Source: Sporopachydermia quercuum (lineage: Eukaryota > Ascomycota > Sporopachydermiomycetes > Sporopachydermiales > Sporopachydermiaceae). Taken from it: a stretch of DNA of 64,000 nt. The notes under the pieces were generated by a model, which was given only the letters and a program-made list of their open reading frames with translations, did not search any database and was not told the DNA's origin. Position numbers and translations under genes: made by a program. Where the stretch lies: positions 372,346 through 436,345 of the forward strand of contig BCGN01000004.1 of assembly GCA_001599295.1 (NCBI GenBank). The letters are read 5' to 3'. The first letter of the stretch is position 1, and every line of letters starts with the position of its first letter. This document shows, in pieces, positions 32,824-43,200 of this stretch.

Positions 32824-34857
32824 TTAGATGGCTAGAATAGGCTTATCGAAGTTCATTTCACCACAAACATCAACAACAACATCAGTTTGAGGAATCAAAA
32901 TGCCCTCAAAAAAGTGTTCAACTTCTTCAACTCCCTTTTCATTAACTTCAGTAACTAATGAAACATAACCGTCTGGTCGAATGACAGCAAGGACAGCTTT
33001 ATTAATGTCGAGACCAAAATGCTTATAAACGTCAGACGGCCCATTCAAATACGATTCATCATTACCAGCATAAACTTTCCAATAGTCGGTTCTATTCTCA
33101 GAATCAACAGGTCTATAACTATAAGGAATGTCATCATACCATTCAATATCAACCCTCTTGGATCCATGGATTAATATATTTTCAACTACACTATCGTAGC
33201 GGGCACCCTTTGGAGTAAATTTCTTATAAAAACTCTTTTCACCACTCAAGTATTCATCCAACCAGTAAAGTGATTCTCTCAAGGACTTATTGTTAGTGTA
33301 GTCACCAGCAAAATTAATAACTCTCCATCGCCCATCTGATGGCATTCTATCAGCTAATAATAAAGCTCTTGCATCAGATTGAGTAATAACTAAACAATCA
33401 TTCTTGAACCTTCTTCCAACAGGTAAATTAGTGGCGAAACTGGTATTATAGATATCTTCTTCATCATAACGCGGATTCTTTTCTAATTTAGGCTTGACTT
33501 CAAGAATTGACTGCTGATAATCAACAGTACAACCTGAAGCAAATTCGCTACCTTTTCTATAAGTATATCGGAACTCTTTCAAATCAATACCATCTTTACT
33601 GCCAGGGCTTGCAGCCTTACCAGAAAATAATCTTGACAGCTTATGATCAAATGTAATCAAATCCCTTGCTACTTTCAATCTTTCACTTTCATATGTTTCC
33701 AATAAGTCAGGCTTTGCTAATCCTTTGCAAACATAAGCAAGTTTCCAACCTAGGTTATAAGTGTCCATCATGGAAATATTCATACCTTGACCAGCTTTTG
33801 GTGAATGGGTATGGCAAGCGTCACCAGAAATGAATACTCTGTTTGCCTTTTGAAAGCTTGGAGAGACTCTTTGGCCTATTTGATAACCAGTGTACCAATC
33901 CAAATCAGTGATATCAAAAGTATATGGATGGAAAATTTCCTTTGCGGTGTTAACAATTAGTTTTGGTGTGATTTTACTTCTGTCAACACGTGCAGTGCCA
34001 GGAATTGTAGGCAAATCCTTTAATTGAATGTAAACCCTAACAATACCCTTTTCCCTGGGAATAATCATAACTGAACCGTTGTCTGAATGAATAGCACAAC
34101 GATGTCTGATATCGGGAAAATTAGTAATTGGAACAGCATCGATAACACCCCAGATAAAATCAGTAGATTCTCCTTCAATTTGAATGCCTAATTGTTTTCT
34201 GACCCAAGAATGAGCACCGTCAGCTCCTAAAACATACTTGCAATGAATGATTTCCTTTTCGTCAGTTCCAACTATTGCATCATCCTCGTTTTCGGATATG
34301 AACTGTCTGAATAAACCATTATTACCTTCACCAGTATTACCTTGAGGGTTTGCTTCTTCCTCAGTCAATTTCTTGATGGTAACACTTACGGGATATGCTG
34401 ATTGATCGTCTAGTTTTGTCTCATCGAGATTCAAGTCGATTGGCAAGTAAGGTCTTTCAACTTCCTGTTCATTATTAGACCAAAGAGCAATAGCATCTTG
34501 AATCCATTTTTCAATATGTCCTTGATGGATAACAACCTGCTGATATCTCGACATACCAGGAATAGAATCTGATTGTCTCCAAGTTCTTTCAATTCCGCCT
34601 TTGGGACTAGGATCCCAAAAAACCATTTCAGTTGTATGGTTTGCTTCTGTCCAAGGTTTATGACCAAATCCAAACGAATCAAACACTTCTAAAGTACGAG
34701 CTTGGAGACCGTCTGCTTGACCTGAAAAAATCTTACCTGATCTCTTGTCGATAATTCTAAACGGAATACCACAGCGTGCTAGCCAATTAGCACACATAAG
34801 ACCTGAAGGTCCTGCACCAATTATGAGGACATCTGTTTTTGATTCTTTAACTGCCAT
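32824..34857 (-). CDS. FAD-dependent phenol 2-monooxygenase
   Basis: Single-component flavoprotein hydroxylase of 677 residues, closest in my reading to phenol hydroxylase of the yeast Trichosporon cutaneum (664), which converts phenol to catechol with NADPH and O2. The N-terminal FAD-binding GAGPSG lies at residues 14-19; DGxxSWVRKQLG follows in the middle; the second FAD motif is VFISGDACHTHSPKAGQGMN. The final ~150 residues form the thioredoxin-like domain typical of this family (AVLAVIRPDGYVSLVTEV near the end). RIIDKRSGKIFSGQADGLQARTLE and ISRYQQVVIHQGHIE-type stretches also match. The physiological aromatic substrate is not fixed by sequence. Divergent from the GRE2-type gene, with a 2.3-kb shared promoter that holds a palindromic CCG-N10-CGG site 265 bp upstream of this ATG. 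Confidence 0.93.
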   Translation of the reverse strand: MAVKESKTDVLIIGAGPSGLMCANWLARCGIPFRIIDKRSGKIFSGQADGLQARTLEVFDSFGFGHKPWTEANHTTEMVFWDPSPKGGIERTWRQSDSIPGMSRYQQVVIHQGHIEKWIQDAIALWSNNEQEVERPYLPIDLNLDETKLDDQSAYPVSVTIKKLTEEEANPQGNTGEGNNGLFRQFISENEDDAIVGTDEKEIIHCKYVLGADGAHSWVRKQLGIQIEGESTDFIWGVIDAVPITNFPDIRHRCAIHSDNGSVMIIPREKGIVRVYIQLKDLPTIPGTARVDRSKITPKLIVNTAKEIFHPYTFDITDLDWYTGYQIGQRVSPSFQKANRVFISGDACHTHSPKAGQGMNISMMDTYNLGWKLAYVCKGLAKPDLLETYESERLKVARDLITFDHKLSRLFSGKAASPGSKDGIDLKEFRYTYRKGSEFASGCTVDYQQSILEVKPKLEKNPRYDEEDIYNTSFATNLPVGRRFKNDCLVITQSDARALLLADRMPSDGRWRVINFAGDYTNNKSLRESLYWLDEYLSGEKSFYKKFTPKGARYDSVVENILIHGSKRVDIEWYDDIPYSYRPVDSENRTDYWKVYAGNDESYLNGPSDVYKHFGLDINKAVLAVIRPDGYVSLVTEVNEKGVEEVEHFFEGILIPQTDVVVDVCGEMNFDKPILAI

Positions 34858-35121
34858 ATCTGTAACTTACTTTAATGTTCTACCTATGATTTAACGATTC
34901 CTTCAATCACAATTTGATCGTAACTGCAGCATCGTAGTATGTTCAAATATCTAATGAACAGAATCGTTAGATAAAGCTGAGTGGTAAAACACAGAATCTG
35001 CTGATTAAGTAGGTGATTGTATATCGGAAGAAGTTAACAAAAGAAAAATCATGCTATTACTATCATTTTCTTTTGTTTATCAATTAAAAGGCCATTGTAC
35101 TATGAAANTATGGAAAGCCTT

Positions 35122-35143
35122 TGCCCGAGTAGATACTCGGGCA
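35122..35143. promoter_or_regulatory. Palindromic CCG-N10-CGG site
   Basis: Nine-bp perfect inverted arms TGCCCGAGT (35122-35130) and ACTCGGGCA (35135-35143) around AGAT. The core is CCG-N10-CGG, an everted pair of triplets of the kind bound by dimeric Zn2Cys6 activators. It lies 265 bp upstream of the phenol hydroxylase. A transcribed hairpin is the alternative reading. Confidence 0.5.
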
Positions 35144-36949
35144 TGTATTTGANACTCCCACAGTAGGAGAGCATTGAACGTTTATCCCGATTAAGGTTAA
35201 GGTTCAAGAAAGGGAATATCTGCGGGAAACTTAGTTACCTGTTAAGGTAAGTGAAATATTCCAAATAACCAACTAATTATGTGAGGCGTGCGTGTCTTTC
35301 ACAAAAGACGATTACTATCTAAAGTGGGTACGTGGTGAAGACAGAACTTTCCGGGGAATCTGCTGATCTAAATTTGACAGGTTAACAACTGATGATCATC
35401 AGATATGTCAAAGGTTTTAGTTCCTTGAAAAATTAACACAATCTGTTGTCCGAGATAGTGGATCATGCCAAAAAATACCTCTTGTCCGTTATTGTTCGTA
35501 TTTGGCTGAACGGTTTCCGCGAAAGTTCTTTTAAAAGTGAAACATAGGTTGCTGTAACAATGGCTGTTTGAATAATAATGTTTAGGACGTTTAATCAGCT
35601 GTTAGTAACAGGCTTCTTTCAGTTATCAATATTTCCTAGAGTTTGTTCCATTTTAAAGTAAATTCGAGACAAAGTTTGCCTACCTTCAAGTGCTAGATGT
35701 ACTAATCATTAAAGTTTAGCTTCTCCACAAAGTTTATTTCTAAAGCAATCTGAGTTGATGATTACTTCAAAGTAACTAATTGAGCAAATTGCGTTAAAGA
35801 CCGACTATGAGATGTACATTTCATAGAAAGGAGCTACAAATAAAGTAACTTCATTAAGGATGTTCTGGATTCTTTGTAGGGGTGCAAATCATTTTTGATA
35901 TTTATTTGTGCTTGGCCTGAAAATAAGGTAGAGAAAACAGCGTCAGCGTTATGATTGTCAAGAAAGATGTCTCAAAACCAAAGAAAAATGTATATCCTAC
36001 CTAGTATAGAATGTTCAAGGATGAGATATATAATCCCAAAGAACATAATGTGCTGATAGATATACTTTCCTGAGTGAAAAGATGTAGCAAAAACTCAAAG
36101 ACAACATCGGGAATAGGAATGTATTTGAACACTAAATGGGTAGACTAATTGTTCTATATATGATGTGCATCTCTCTGAAGCAGCGAGCCTGTCATCTTCT
36201 ACTTCTACTGTTCCAAAGAAGAGAAGAGAAGACATCTATTTAGACATCAAAGATTCTGCTTCTCCAATTTAAATGTCCGTGAAATAAATGTACGAAATGG
36301 TTGTCAGAAGTTCATAAGGACTTACAGCAAAATACAAGATAGTTAGTTACCAGCGTTCTGTTACCTGGTATCCAGCTGGCTTTGTATGATGGCAATAATT
36401 TTCCCGGCTTGAAAATAGAAACCCATCCAGTTACAAATTACTGGCGTTTCCAATTTTCTTGTATCATAGTTTATAGGGTATAGAAGCTCCTCAGTATGTT
36501 GATTCGACACTACAAGTATCTTGGATTGAACAATTGAACGGTTACAAATTGGAGATAACGGATTTTACTCGGAAAGCCCAATACGTCCTAAAGTGATTTA
36601 TGCAGTTCAGCATTGCTTGCATAGTCATACATGATTTATTACTAGTTAAGGACTAGTTTTTCAAAGTAAAATTTCAGTTTACCCATTTTTCAGTAAACAT
36701 CCCTACCCCATTCCGGCCATAATCAGCTTTAATAATAAATCTAATACTATGTGACACATCTGGATAATCTAAATATTAAGACTTTGCCAAGTATGATACC
36801 AACGGCGGCAAGATAGTAATGATTACCTTATGGTTCTTATGAATCAAATTGAAGNGGGAGTTCTCAAGCTAGTTAGTTGATCCGTAATTGCCATTGGCAA
36901 GATAGTGTACTAGGAACGATATCAGATTATTTGTATCCCGTGGTAGAGG

Positions 36950-36957
36950 TATAAAAG
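36950..36957 (+). promoter_or_regulatory. TATA box of the GRE2-type reductase
   Basis: TATAAAAG about 170 bp upstream of the ATG at 37130; a second TATAAATA lies at 37059-37066. TATA-containing promoters are typical of stress-regulated yeast genes, consistent with this enzyme family. Confidence 0.5.
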
Positions 36958-37129
36958 AAGCCTATTCCTTTATCGCTATTCTATTCATAGATATTCAGTA
37001 ATACATAGGTACTATTGAATATTTGTGGAATCGGAAGTACAATTCTATTTCTATTGAGTATAAATAGTTAAACATTCAAAAAAACACCATTAGTAAATCT
37101 TTAAAGTATTTACCATTAAAACACCTACA

Positions 37130-38161
37130 ATGTCTGTTCTTGTCTCTGGTGCCACAGGTTATATCGCTCAACATATTGTTGATCAACTACTGGAAAAGAA
37201 TTACACTGTAATTGGCACAGCTAGATCTAAGAGCAAAGGTGAATCTTTAAAACAACAGTTCCTCGAGAAATATCCCAATTCCACTCTTCAATATGAAATA
37301 GTTGAAGATATTGGCATAGAAAATGCATTTGACGATGTTATTCGAGCCCATCCTGAACTAAAATACATTATTCATACTGCATCTCCTATCGTATTTGAAG
37401 CTACAGGGGACGAGGCAGACAAAGCTTTGCTGGCTCCTGCTTTGAATGGAACAAAAGGAGTTCTATCGTCAGTAAAGAAGTATGCGCCGCAAGTTGAAAA
37501 ATTCGTTCTTACGGCCTCAATTGGGTCCATGCTTCATTGGGATGAGGCCGGCAATCCAAACTTTGTTCATACAGAAGAAACATGGGCAGGCTATGATTGG
37601 AAAATAGCTAGGGAGGATACTTCTACTGCCTATGGTGCATCAAAAGAATATGCTGAAAAGGCTGCTTGGGAGTTCGTTGAAGACGAAAAGCCCAACTTCA
37701 CACTAACTGTTATTAACCCATTCCTGGTATTAGGTCCTCATGTGTTTCAAGAGACTGCAAAAGCTGCAACAAATTTTTCAACCACCTGGGTTACCAAACT
37801 TTTGAAATCAGAACCCACTGATACCAGCAAATTTGCTGCAGGTATAGGCACTTTTGTTGACGTTCGTGATGTCGCTAAGATTCATGTCTTAGCATTAGAA
37901 AGAGACATCTCTGGACGTAGATTACTGTTATCGGAAGATGAAACATCTGATCAAAAAGTCCTCAATGTTATTAATGAAAACTTTCCCTCATTAAGGGGTA
38001 AAATAGCTGTTGGCCAACCAAACTCACTGAACGATGAGGAATTTCTGAGTCAGAGATTATATATTGATAATAGCAGGACTAAGGAGCTTTTGAATTTGGA
38101 GTTCATACCATATGAAAAGACAATTATTGATCTTGTAAAACAAACTATAGACGCTGAATAA
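37130..38161 (+). CDS. NADPH-dependent aldehyde/ketone reductase (Gre2-like, extended SDR)
   Basis: Short-chain dehydrogenase of the extended/atypical DFR-like type, 343 residues, closest to yeast Gre2-family methylglyoxal/3-methylbutanal reductases. The cofactor motif is SGATGYIA (residues 6-13), with an Arg (TARSKSK) following the second strand, as in NADPH-preferring members. The catalytic YxxxK is Y168-GAS-K172. VINPFLVLGPHV and FVDVRDVAKIHVLALE are family blocks. S. cerevisiae has several such paralogues, so the symbol is left open. It is divergent from the phenol hydroxylase; a role in clearing carbonyl products alongside it is only suggested by position. Confidence 0.9.
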   Translation: MSVLVSGATGYIAQHIVDQLLEKNYTVIGTARSKSKGESLKQQFLEKYPNSTLQYEIVEDIGIENAFDDVIRAHPELKYIIHTASPIVFEATGDEADKALLAPALNGTKGVLSSVKKYAPQVEKFVLTASIGSMLHWDEAGNPNFVHTEETWAGYDWKIAREDTSTAYGASKEYAEKAAWEFVEDEKPNFTLTVINPFLVLGPHVFQETAKAATNFSTTWVTKLLKSEPTDTSKFAAGIGTFVDVRDVAKIHVLALERDISGRRLLLSEDETSDQKVLNVINENFPSLRGKIAVGQPNSLNDEEFLSQRLYIDNSRTKELLNLEFIPYEKTIIDLVKQTIDAE

Positions 38162-38992
38162 TTAACAGTACTTGTTTGGTTTAGCTTTATCAATATAATA
38201 ATGGTTTTATAATATAGTACCTTTATAATAATTATATAAATAAAAAAAATAGAGTTTACTTTTATTGAAGCTAGTTCGTAAAATACGACAACACAATGAA
38301 GGAAGTGATTTGTATTCCGTAGTTGGCAGGCTGAAGATGCTTTCACGATCTTTCCTAATCTAGTAGTTATTCAGTTTATTAACCTTTAGCGCATTGTGTT
38401 ACATCTTCAGCAAAAATAACTGTTTGCACATCGAGGAAACTCTTTCTCTGATTTTCCTCTCAAATAATTGAAATCATATTACAGATTAATTGTTTCTCAG
38501 ACGTTTTCAGTCAACTTGATACAAAATGAATGCGTAACCTATGCAAAATATATGCAGGCTTTAGCGCTTTACTTAAAGTTATAAAGAAACAGAGCTAAAT
38601 GTCCACTAAATATCTAGTGATTAGAATGTTATTACCCTTTTCAAATTTTATGGCGCTAATCTGTGCATTACTGAACCGAAGATAGCCTATTTTTACTTAT
38701 CAATAAACCTTATCTCATCACTGACAATGAATTCTAAATCCACCTATACTATTATAATTCAATTTCTATGATTTAAATCTATAAGGATGAATGTAATCAG
38801 TAAGCTGGAGTTGTATCAAAGAATAAAAGTTATATAAATACCAAAAGGTTCTTGTTTTTTAACCTTTTGATTTTTTGGAGGCTCTCTAAAAGTGTTACAT
38901 TCCAATAATCAATTGTAGTATTTATCGCCTATTTGACAAGACCATATTATAATTAATCTTCCACAACTTTGAATTTTGAGCGTCTTCTCAAA
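38162..38992. other. Intergenic region upstream of the PhyH-like gene
   Basis: About 0.83 kb without a supported gene. It contains TATATAAA (38831-38838) and an inverted repeat immediately after it (listed separately). Confidence 0.5.
38842..38869 (+). repeat. 9-bp inverted repeat in the PhyH-like promoter/leader
   Basis: CAAAAGGTT (38842-38850) and AACCTTTTG (38861-38869), perfect reverse complements 10 nt apart, lie just after a TATATAAA box and 124 nt before the ATG. It could form a leader hairpin or be a protein-binding palindrome. Confidence 0.5.
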
Positions 38993-40045
38993 ATGCCTTT
39001 AGCTCCTCCTTCTCCTCCAGTCATTTCCAAGACTATTGGAAAAGGTAAATTTGAAATCTCAGAAGATGAGAAATATGCCTATGTTCCTAAGACTAGCTCA
39101 ACAAAGCCAGCAATGAAAGTAACAGCTGAAGACTTGACAGTTACAGCTCCTGTTACAACTGAAAAGGTTGAGGCAATGATCAAGAAATACGGTGGTTGTG
39201 TTATCAAGAACTATTTACCAGTTGAAGATTGCAACCAAATTTTGGAAGATGTATCTCCTACTTTGAATCAAGATAGAGCGTGGGATGGTGATTTCTTCCC
39301 ACCAGAAACTAGAAGATGTACGGCATCCTGCTCTAAGTCAATTACCTGTGCAGAGAAGTTTCTAGCCCATCCTTTAAATGTTGCTTTATCACATAAGTTT
39401 TTGGGCAAGGAATCTTGTAACTGGCACGGAGAGAAGATTGTTCGTGGTTATTCTCCTCCTCAATACAACTCGTGTATTACCTTCAGAATTGGACCTGGTG
39501 CTAAGAACCAAGTTCTTCACAGAGATGATGATCTCCACCATACTTATCACACTAACGTTGATGAGTATGAATTTGGTCGTGATACTGCTTTAGGATCAGT
39601 TCTTTGTTTAGAAAAGGCAACTAAAGAAAATGGCGCTACTAGATTCATTCCTGGTTCACATTTATGGGATCATTTTCGTCAACCAAAGGAAGAAGAATGC
39701 GTCTACGCTGAATTGAATCCTGGTGACTGCTTCTTCATGTTGGCCTCTTGTTTCCATGCTGGTAGTGCCAACCAGACCACTGACGAATACAGAACTGTTG
39801 CAATATTATTTATGACTCAAGGAACCTTGAGACAAGAAGAGAACATATTTGCCTCAACTGATATGGAGTACTTCAAGAAGTTATCGCCACTGCCATTGAA
39901 GCTTATGGGATGGACAACTTCAGATCCTTTCTGCGGATGGGTTGGTCTTAAGGATCCTTTGAAGATGGTTGCACCTAATGAGGTTGATGATCATGCAGTT
40001 GATGATTTGTATGCTGGTTCATACATTCCTGTGTTGCAAGAATAA
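38993..40045 (+). CDS. PhyH-family (phytanoyl-CoA dioxygenase-like) Fe(II)/2-oxoglutarate oxygenase
   Basis: Non-haem iron, 2-oxoglutarate-dependent oxygenase of 350 residues. The predicted iron ligands are H176 and D178 in VLHRDDDLHH and distal H255 in CFFMLASCFHAGSANQT, followed by R in DEYRTVAILF as a candidate 2-oxoglutarate anchor. GATRFIPGSHLWDH is the family block between them. Many fungal members act on fatty acyl or secondary-metabolite substrates; nothing here fixes the substrate. The start at 38993 (AAAATGCC) is preferred because the frame extends upstream only from a TTG. No peroxisomal signal was noticed at the C-terminus. Convergent with the flippase gene downstream, 194 bp away. 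Confidence 0.88.
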   Translation: MPLAPPSPPVISKTIGKGKFEISEDEKYAYVPKTSSTKPAMKVTAEDLTVTAPVTTEKVEAMIKKYGGCVIKNYLPVEDCNQILEDVSPTLNQDRAWDGDFFPPETRRCTASCSKSITCAEKFLAHPLNVALSHKFLGKESCNWHGEKIVRGYSPPQYNSCITFRIGPGAKNQVLHRDDDLHHTYHTNVDEYEFGRDTALGSVLCLEKATKENGATRFIPGSHLWDHFRQPKEEECVYAELNPGDCFFMLASCFHAGSANQTTDEYRTVAILFMTQGTLRQEENIFASTDMEYFKKLSPLPLKLMGWTTSDPFCGWVGLKDPLKMVAPNEVDDHAVDDLYAGSYIPVLQE

Positions 40046-40239
40046 TTGAGTTGATTATTTGATTAGCTAAATTTATAATAATAGTGATAGTAGTGGTTTC
40101 ATAATATGATGGTGATACATAAATTTATTGTACATCTAATGCAATATTCTCTATACAGCATTGCTACTTTCCATATGTAAATTCGTAAGTTAAGTTGGTA
40201 CATTTCGATAATTTACTTAATCTGGAAACTGTTTTCAGA

Positions 40240-43200
40240 TCACTTAGATACTTGAGATTTCATGGACATCAAAGTGTCAGCTCTAGTTAATTCTGGTAAC
40301 TCAATTGATGTTCTGGTCAAACCAAAATTCTCTGGTAAAACACCAGCTTCGGTTAAAGATCTTCTAGTTACTTCTAAGGACCTTCTTATTGCTGATTGAG
40401 GGTGAATTTCATGATCTTCATCATATCGTAATATTGGTGATAACACTTTATTTTGATCAGCATTATCTCCTTCATAGGCATCAACGGAAAATTCAGATCC
40501 ATTGTTATCTCCAAACCGTTCACCAAATCTAAACTGTGGTGATGTAATTGGAACGACATCTTCAGCATAGTGCACGCTTCTTCTATTTCTATTCAAACTC
40601 ATTCTATTCATACTCTTTCTGAACTTATTCTCTTGTGATGAAACAAATTCTTCACGTTTTGTCATTTCATCTTCATATCTCATTTCTTGTTGGAGTTGTA
40701 ATCCAATCTTTTTCATATTTGGGTCGGTAGGATCATAATACTCCGGATAATGAGCAAACTTCTTTGCTGCCACTTGTTCACGAATGATATCAATATCCTT
40801 TGGCCTATAAATCTTCTGTACAACATCATAAACAAGTCTAGGCAATAGACATCCCATTATCCCAACAAAATTAACCGCCCAAAATCCAGGAGTGCCAAAA
40901 ATTTGAACTCCCGCTTGATAAATTTCCTGAGCATGAACTCCTGCTGACCACATCAATGTCCATAAATATAATGCAAGAATTGATATAGCAAATATTAATA
41001 ATGAAAGCCAATCCCACCGATATTGATGTAATAATACATATACATTAACTGCACATACAGCAATACAAGTAACAAAAATTCCAACATAGTATCTTTGATC
41101 TAATGGTAACCCTGTTGAAGTAACAAATGGCGAGTAAGTGTACAGCACAAATGGGAAAAAGAAACAAATAACTGATTGATACAAGCCATCAAGCATATAC
41201 AACCAAAACTTTTTTTGAGTCCATTCTGATCGGAGAATACCGGTTCGATAAAGTTCAGGAACCATTAAGGACACCACAGCAGAAACGTCTTGATCAAAGA
41301 CACCCATTAGAATAACAGGTAAAGATGTGAAGGCTAGATTGTAGAACATGAGATACGTATATTCAAATAGATATGATCCATCGAAGTTGTTGTAAATTCC
41401 ATACCAGTATAAAGCCATTGTGTAAACCTCGTTCTTCAAAAAGAAGCAAGGAATTAGTTCGGCCAAACGTTTGTAAGACCATCTACCATGAACTAGGACT
41501 AATCGGGTTAAGAATCTGAATTGAGCAATAGCATAGTCAGAAGACATGGCTGCTTGTCTTCCTTCTTCACCAGCGATTCCAACTCCAACATCAGCAGATT
41601 GAATCATAGCAACATCATTTGAACCATCACCAATAGCTAAGGTCATTACATCTAAAGTTTCTTTCACTAGTTTAACAACAGATGCCTTTTGAGCAGGGGA
41701 AACTCTACAGCAAAGGACAGAACGACAGAATTTACAAAGCAGTAAAAATTTTTCTGCAATTTCTGTTGTAGATAATGCAAGTTTTAATGCATCACCATCA
41801 ATCACTACAGCAAAATTACCTGATGGTGGTGAATGATCCTTTTTGATCTCTTCAATATGATGATAATAATCGCCAGAGATTTTGAAGTAATCAGATAAAT
41901 ACCCAGAAATCAATCCATCTATCGCATCAACTGGGTTTTTATCATTTTCATCCTCATTGAGTCTTATAACAAGTAGTTCCATACCATTTTCAAGCAGGTT
42001 ACACGAAAACCCAATGTTGACTGCTGTTTCAACTTTATCCCCCGTAAGGACCCATAGTTTGATACCAGCTTCAGCCAATAAAGCAATTGAATCAGGTACA
42101 CCGTCCTGCAATCTATCCTCAATTGCAGTGCCACCTAATAGTGTCAAATTTCTTTCAATTGAATCGGCAACAGCTTCCATTTTCTCTTCTCTGTCTTTGA
42201 TTGCTGCTGCTGCTTCTTGATGTCTTCTATCCCATTCTTCATATTCTTTCAACGAGATTTCTCTTTCGGCAATACATAGAGTACGAAGACCCTCACTTGC
42301 AAATTGTTCTAATTGCAAAGCTGTTTTTTCTAAAAGTTCATTGTCTGAATTATCGCTTAATCTACTATAAATCACGCTATCAGCGCCCTTACATATAAGC
42401 AAGATTTTTGGATTATTAGTATCCTTTCCGGGAATTTTGATAATAACACTCATTCTCTTTCTTGTGGAATTAAATTCAAGAGTATTGAGGACTTGAATCT
42501 CTTGTTTCTCACCTTGACTATCAATCACAAGTCCCCTCTTTGTTCTTTCAATGAAAGAGAAGCCAACATCACGAGCTGTAGAAACTAAGGCCGCCTCGTC
42601 TGGAGATTGAGCTTTGAACTCAATTCTCGTTGGGTCCTTTCTGCTATACTCAGTTAACACAGAATGACAAATAGCTAAACAAAGCATGAAATGATAGTTA
42701 GCATCTTTTTGGGCACCTCCCCCTTTGCCTAATAAATCATAAACATAATCTGAAGATACAAATGTTAGTTCTTCATCTCTTAGTTGAGGATTATCATTAA
42801 TTTTTCGAAGTTCTCGTATCATCTGCGCTTTATCTTCAGCAATCTGTTCTTTCATCATTTCAGCTTCAGCATGAACATCTATTCCTTGACGTTTCCTCAG
42901 TCCTGCAAATGCTTCTGTATATGCTTTCCCATACGTCTTACTGTTGATAGTACATTTCTTGAACTCCATTACATTCTGAGTTAACGTTCCTGTTTTATCA
43001 GAAAATATATACTCAATTTGACCTAAATCGTCTGAAATATTCCACGTTTTAGGCGTGCAAGGATAATCCAGCTTTTCAGAGTACATCATAACATCAGAAT
43101 AGATGAAGTAGGCTTGTAAGGTTTTGATAATTTCTATAGAAATGTACAATGAAATGGGCACTAAACTTTGGTATAGAATAATACCAATGAAAAAAGATAC

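Larger units (their letters stand above)
34858..37129. other. 2.3-kb divergent promoter, phenol hydroxylase/reductase
   Basis: Shared upstream region of two oppositely transcribed oxidoreductase genes. No coding frame was recognised. It holds the palindrome at 35122-35143, a CGG-TTT-CCG near 35510, a CGGCGG near 36804, and TATA boxes ahead of the reductase. Ns lie at about 35108, 35153 and 36855. Confidence 0.55.
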
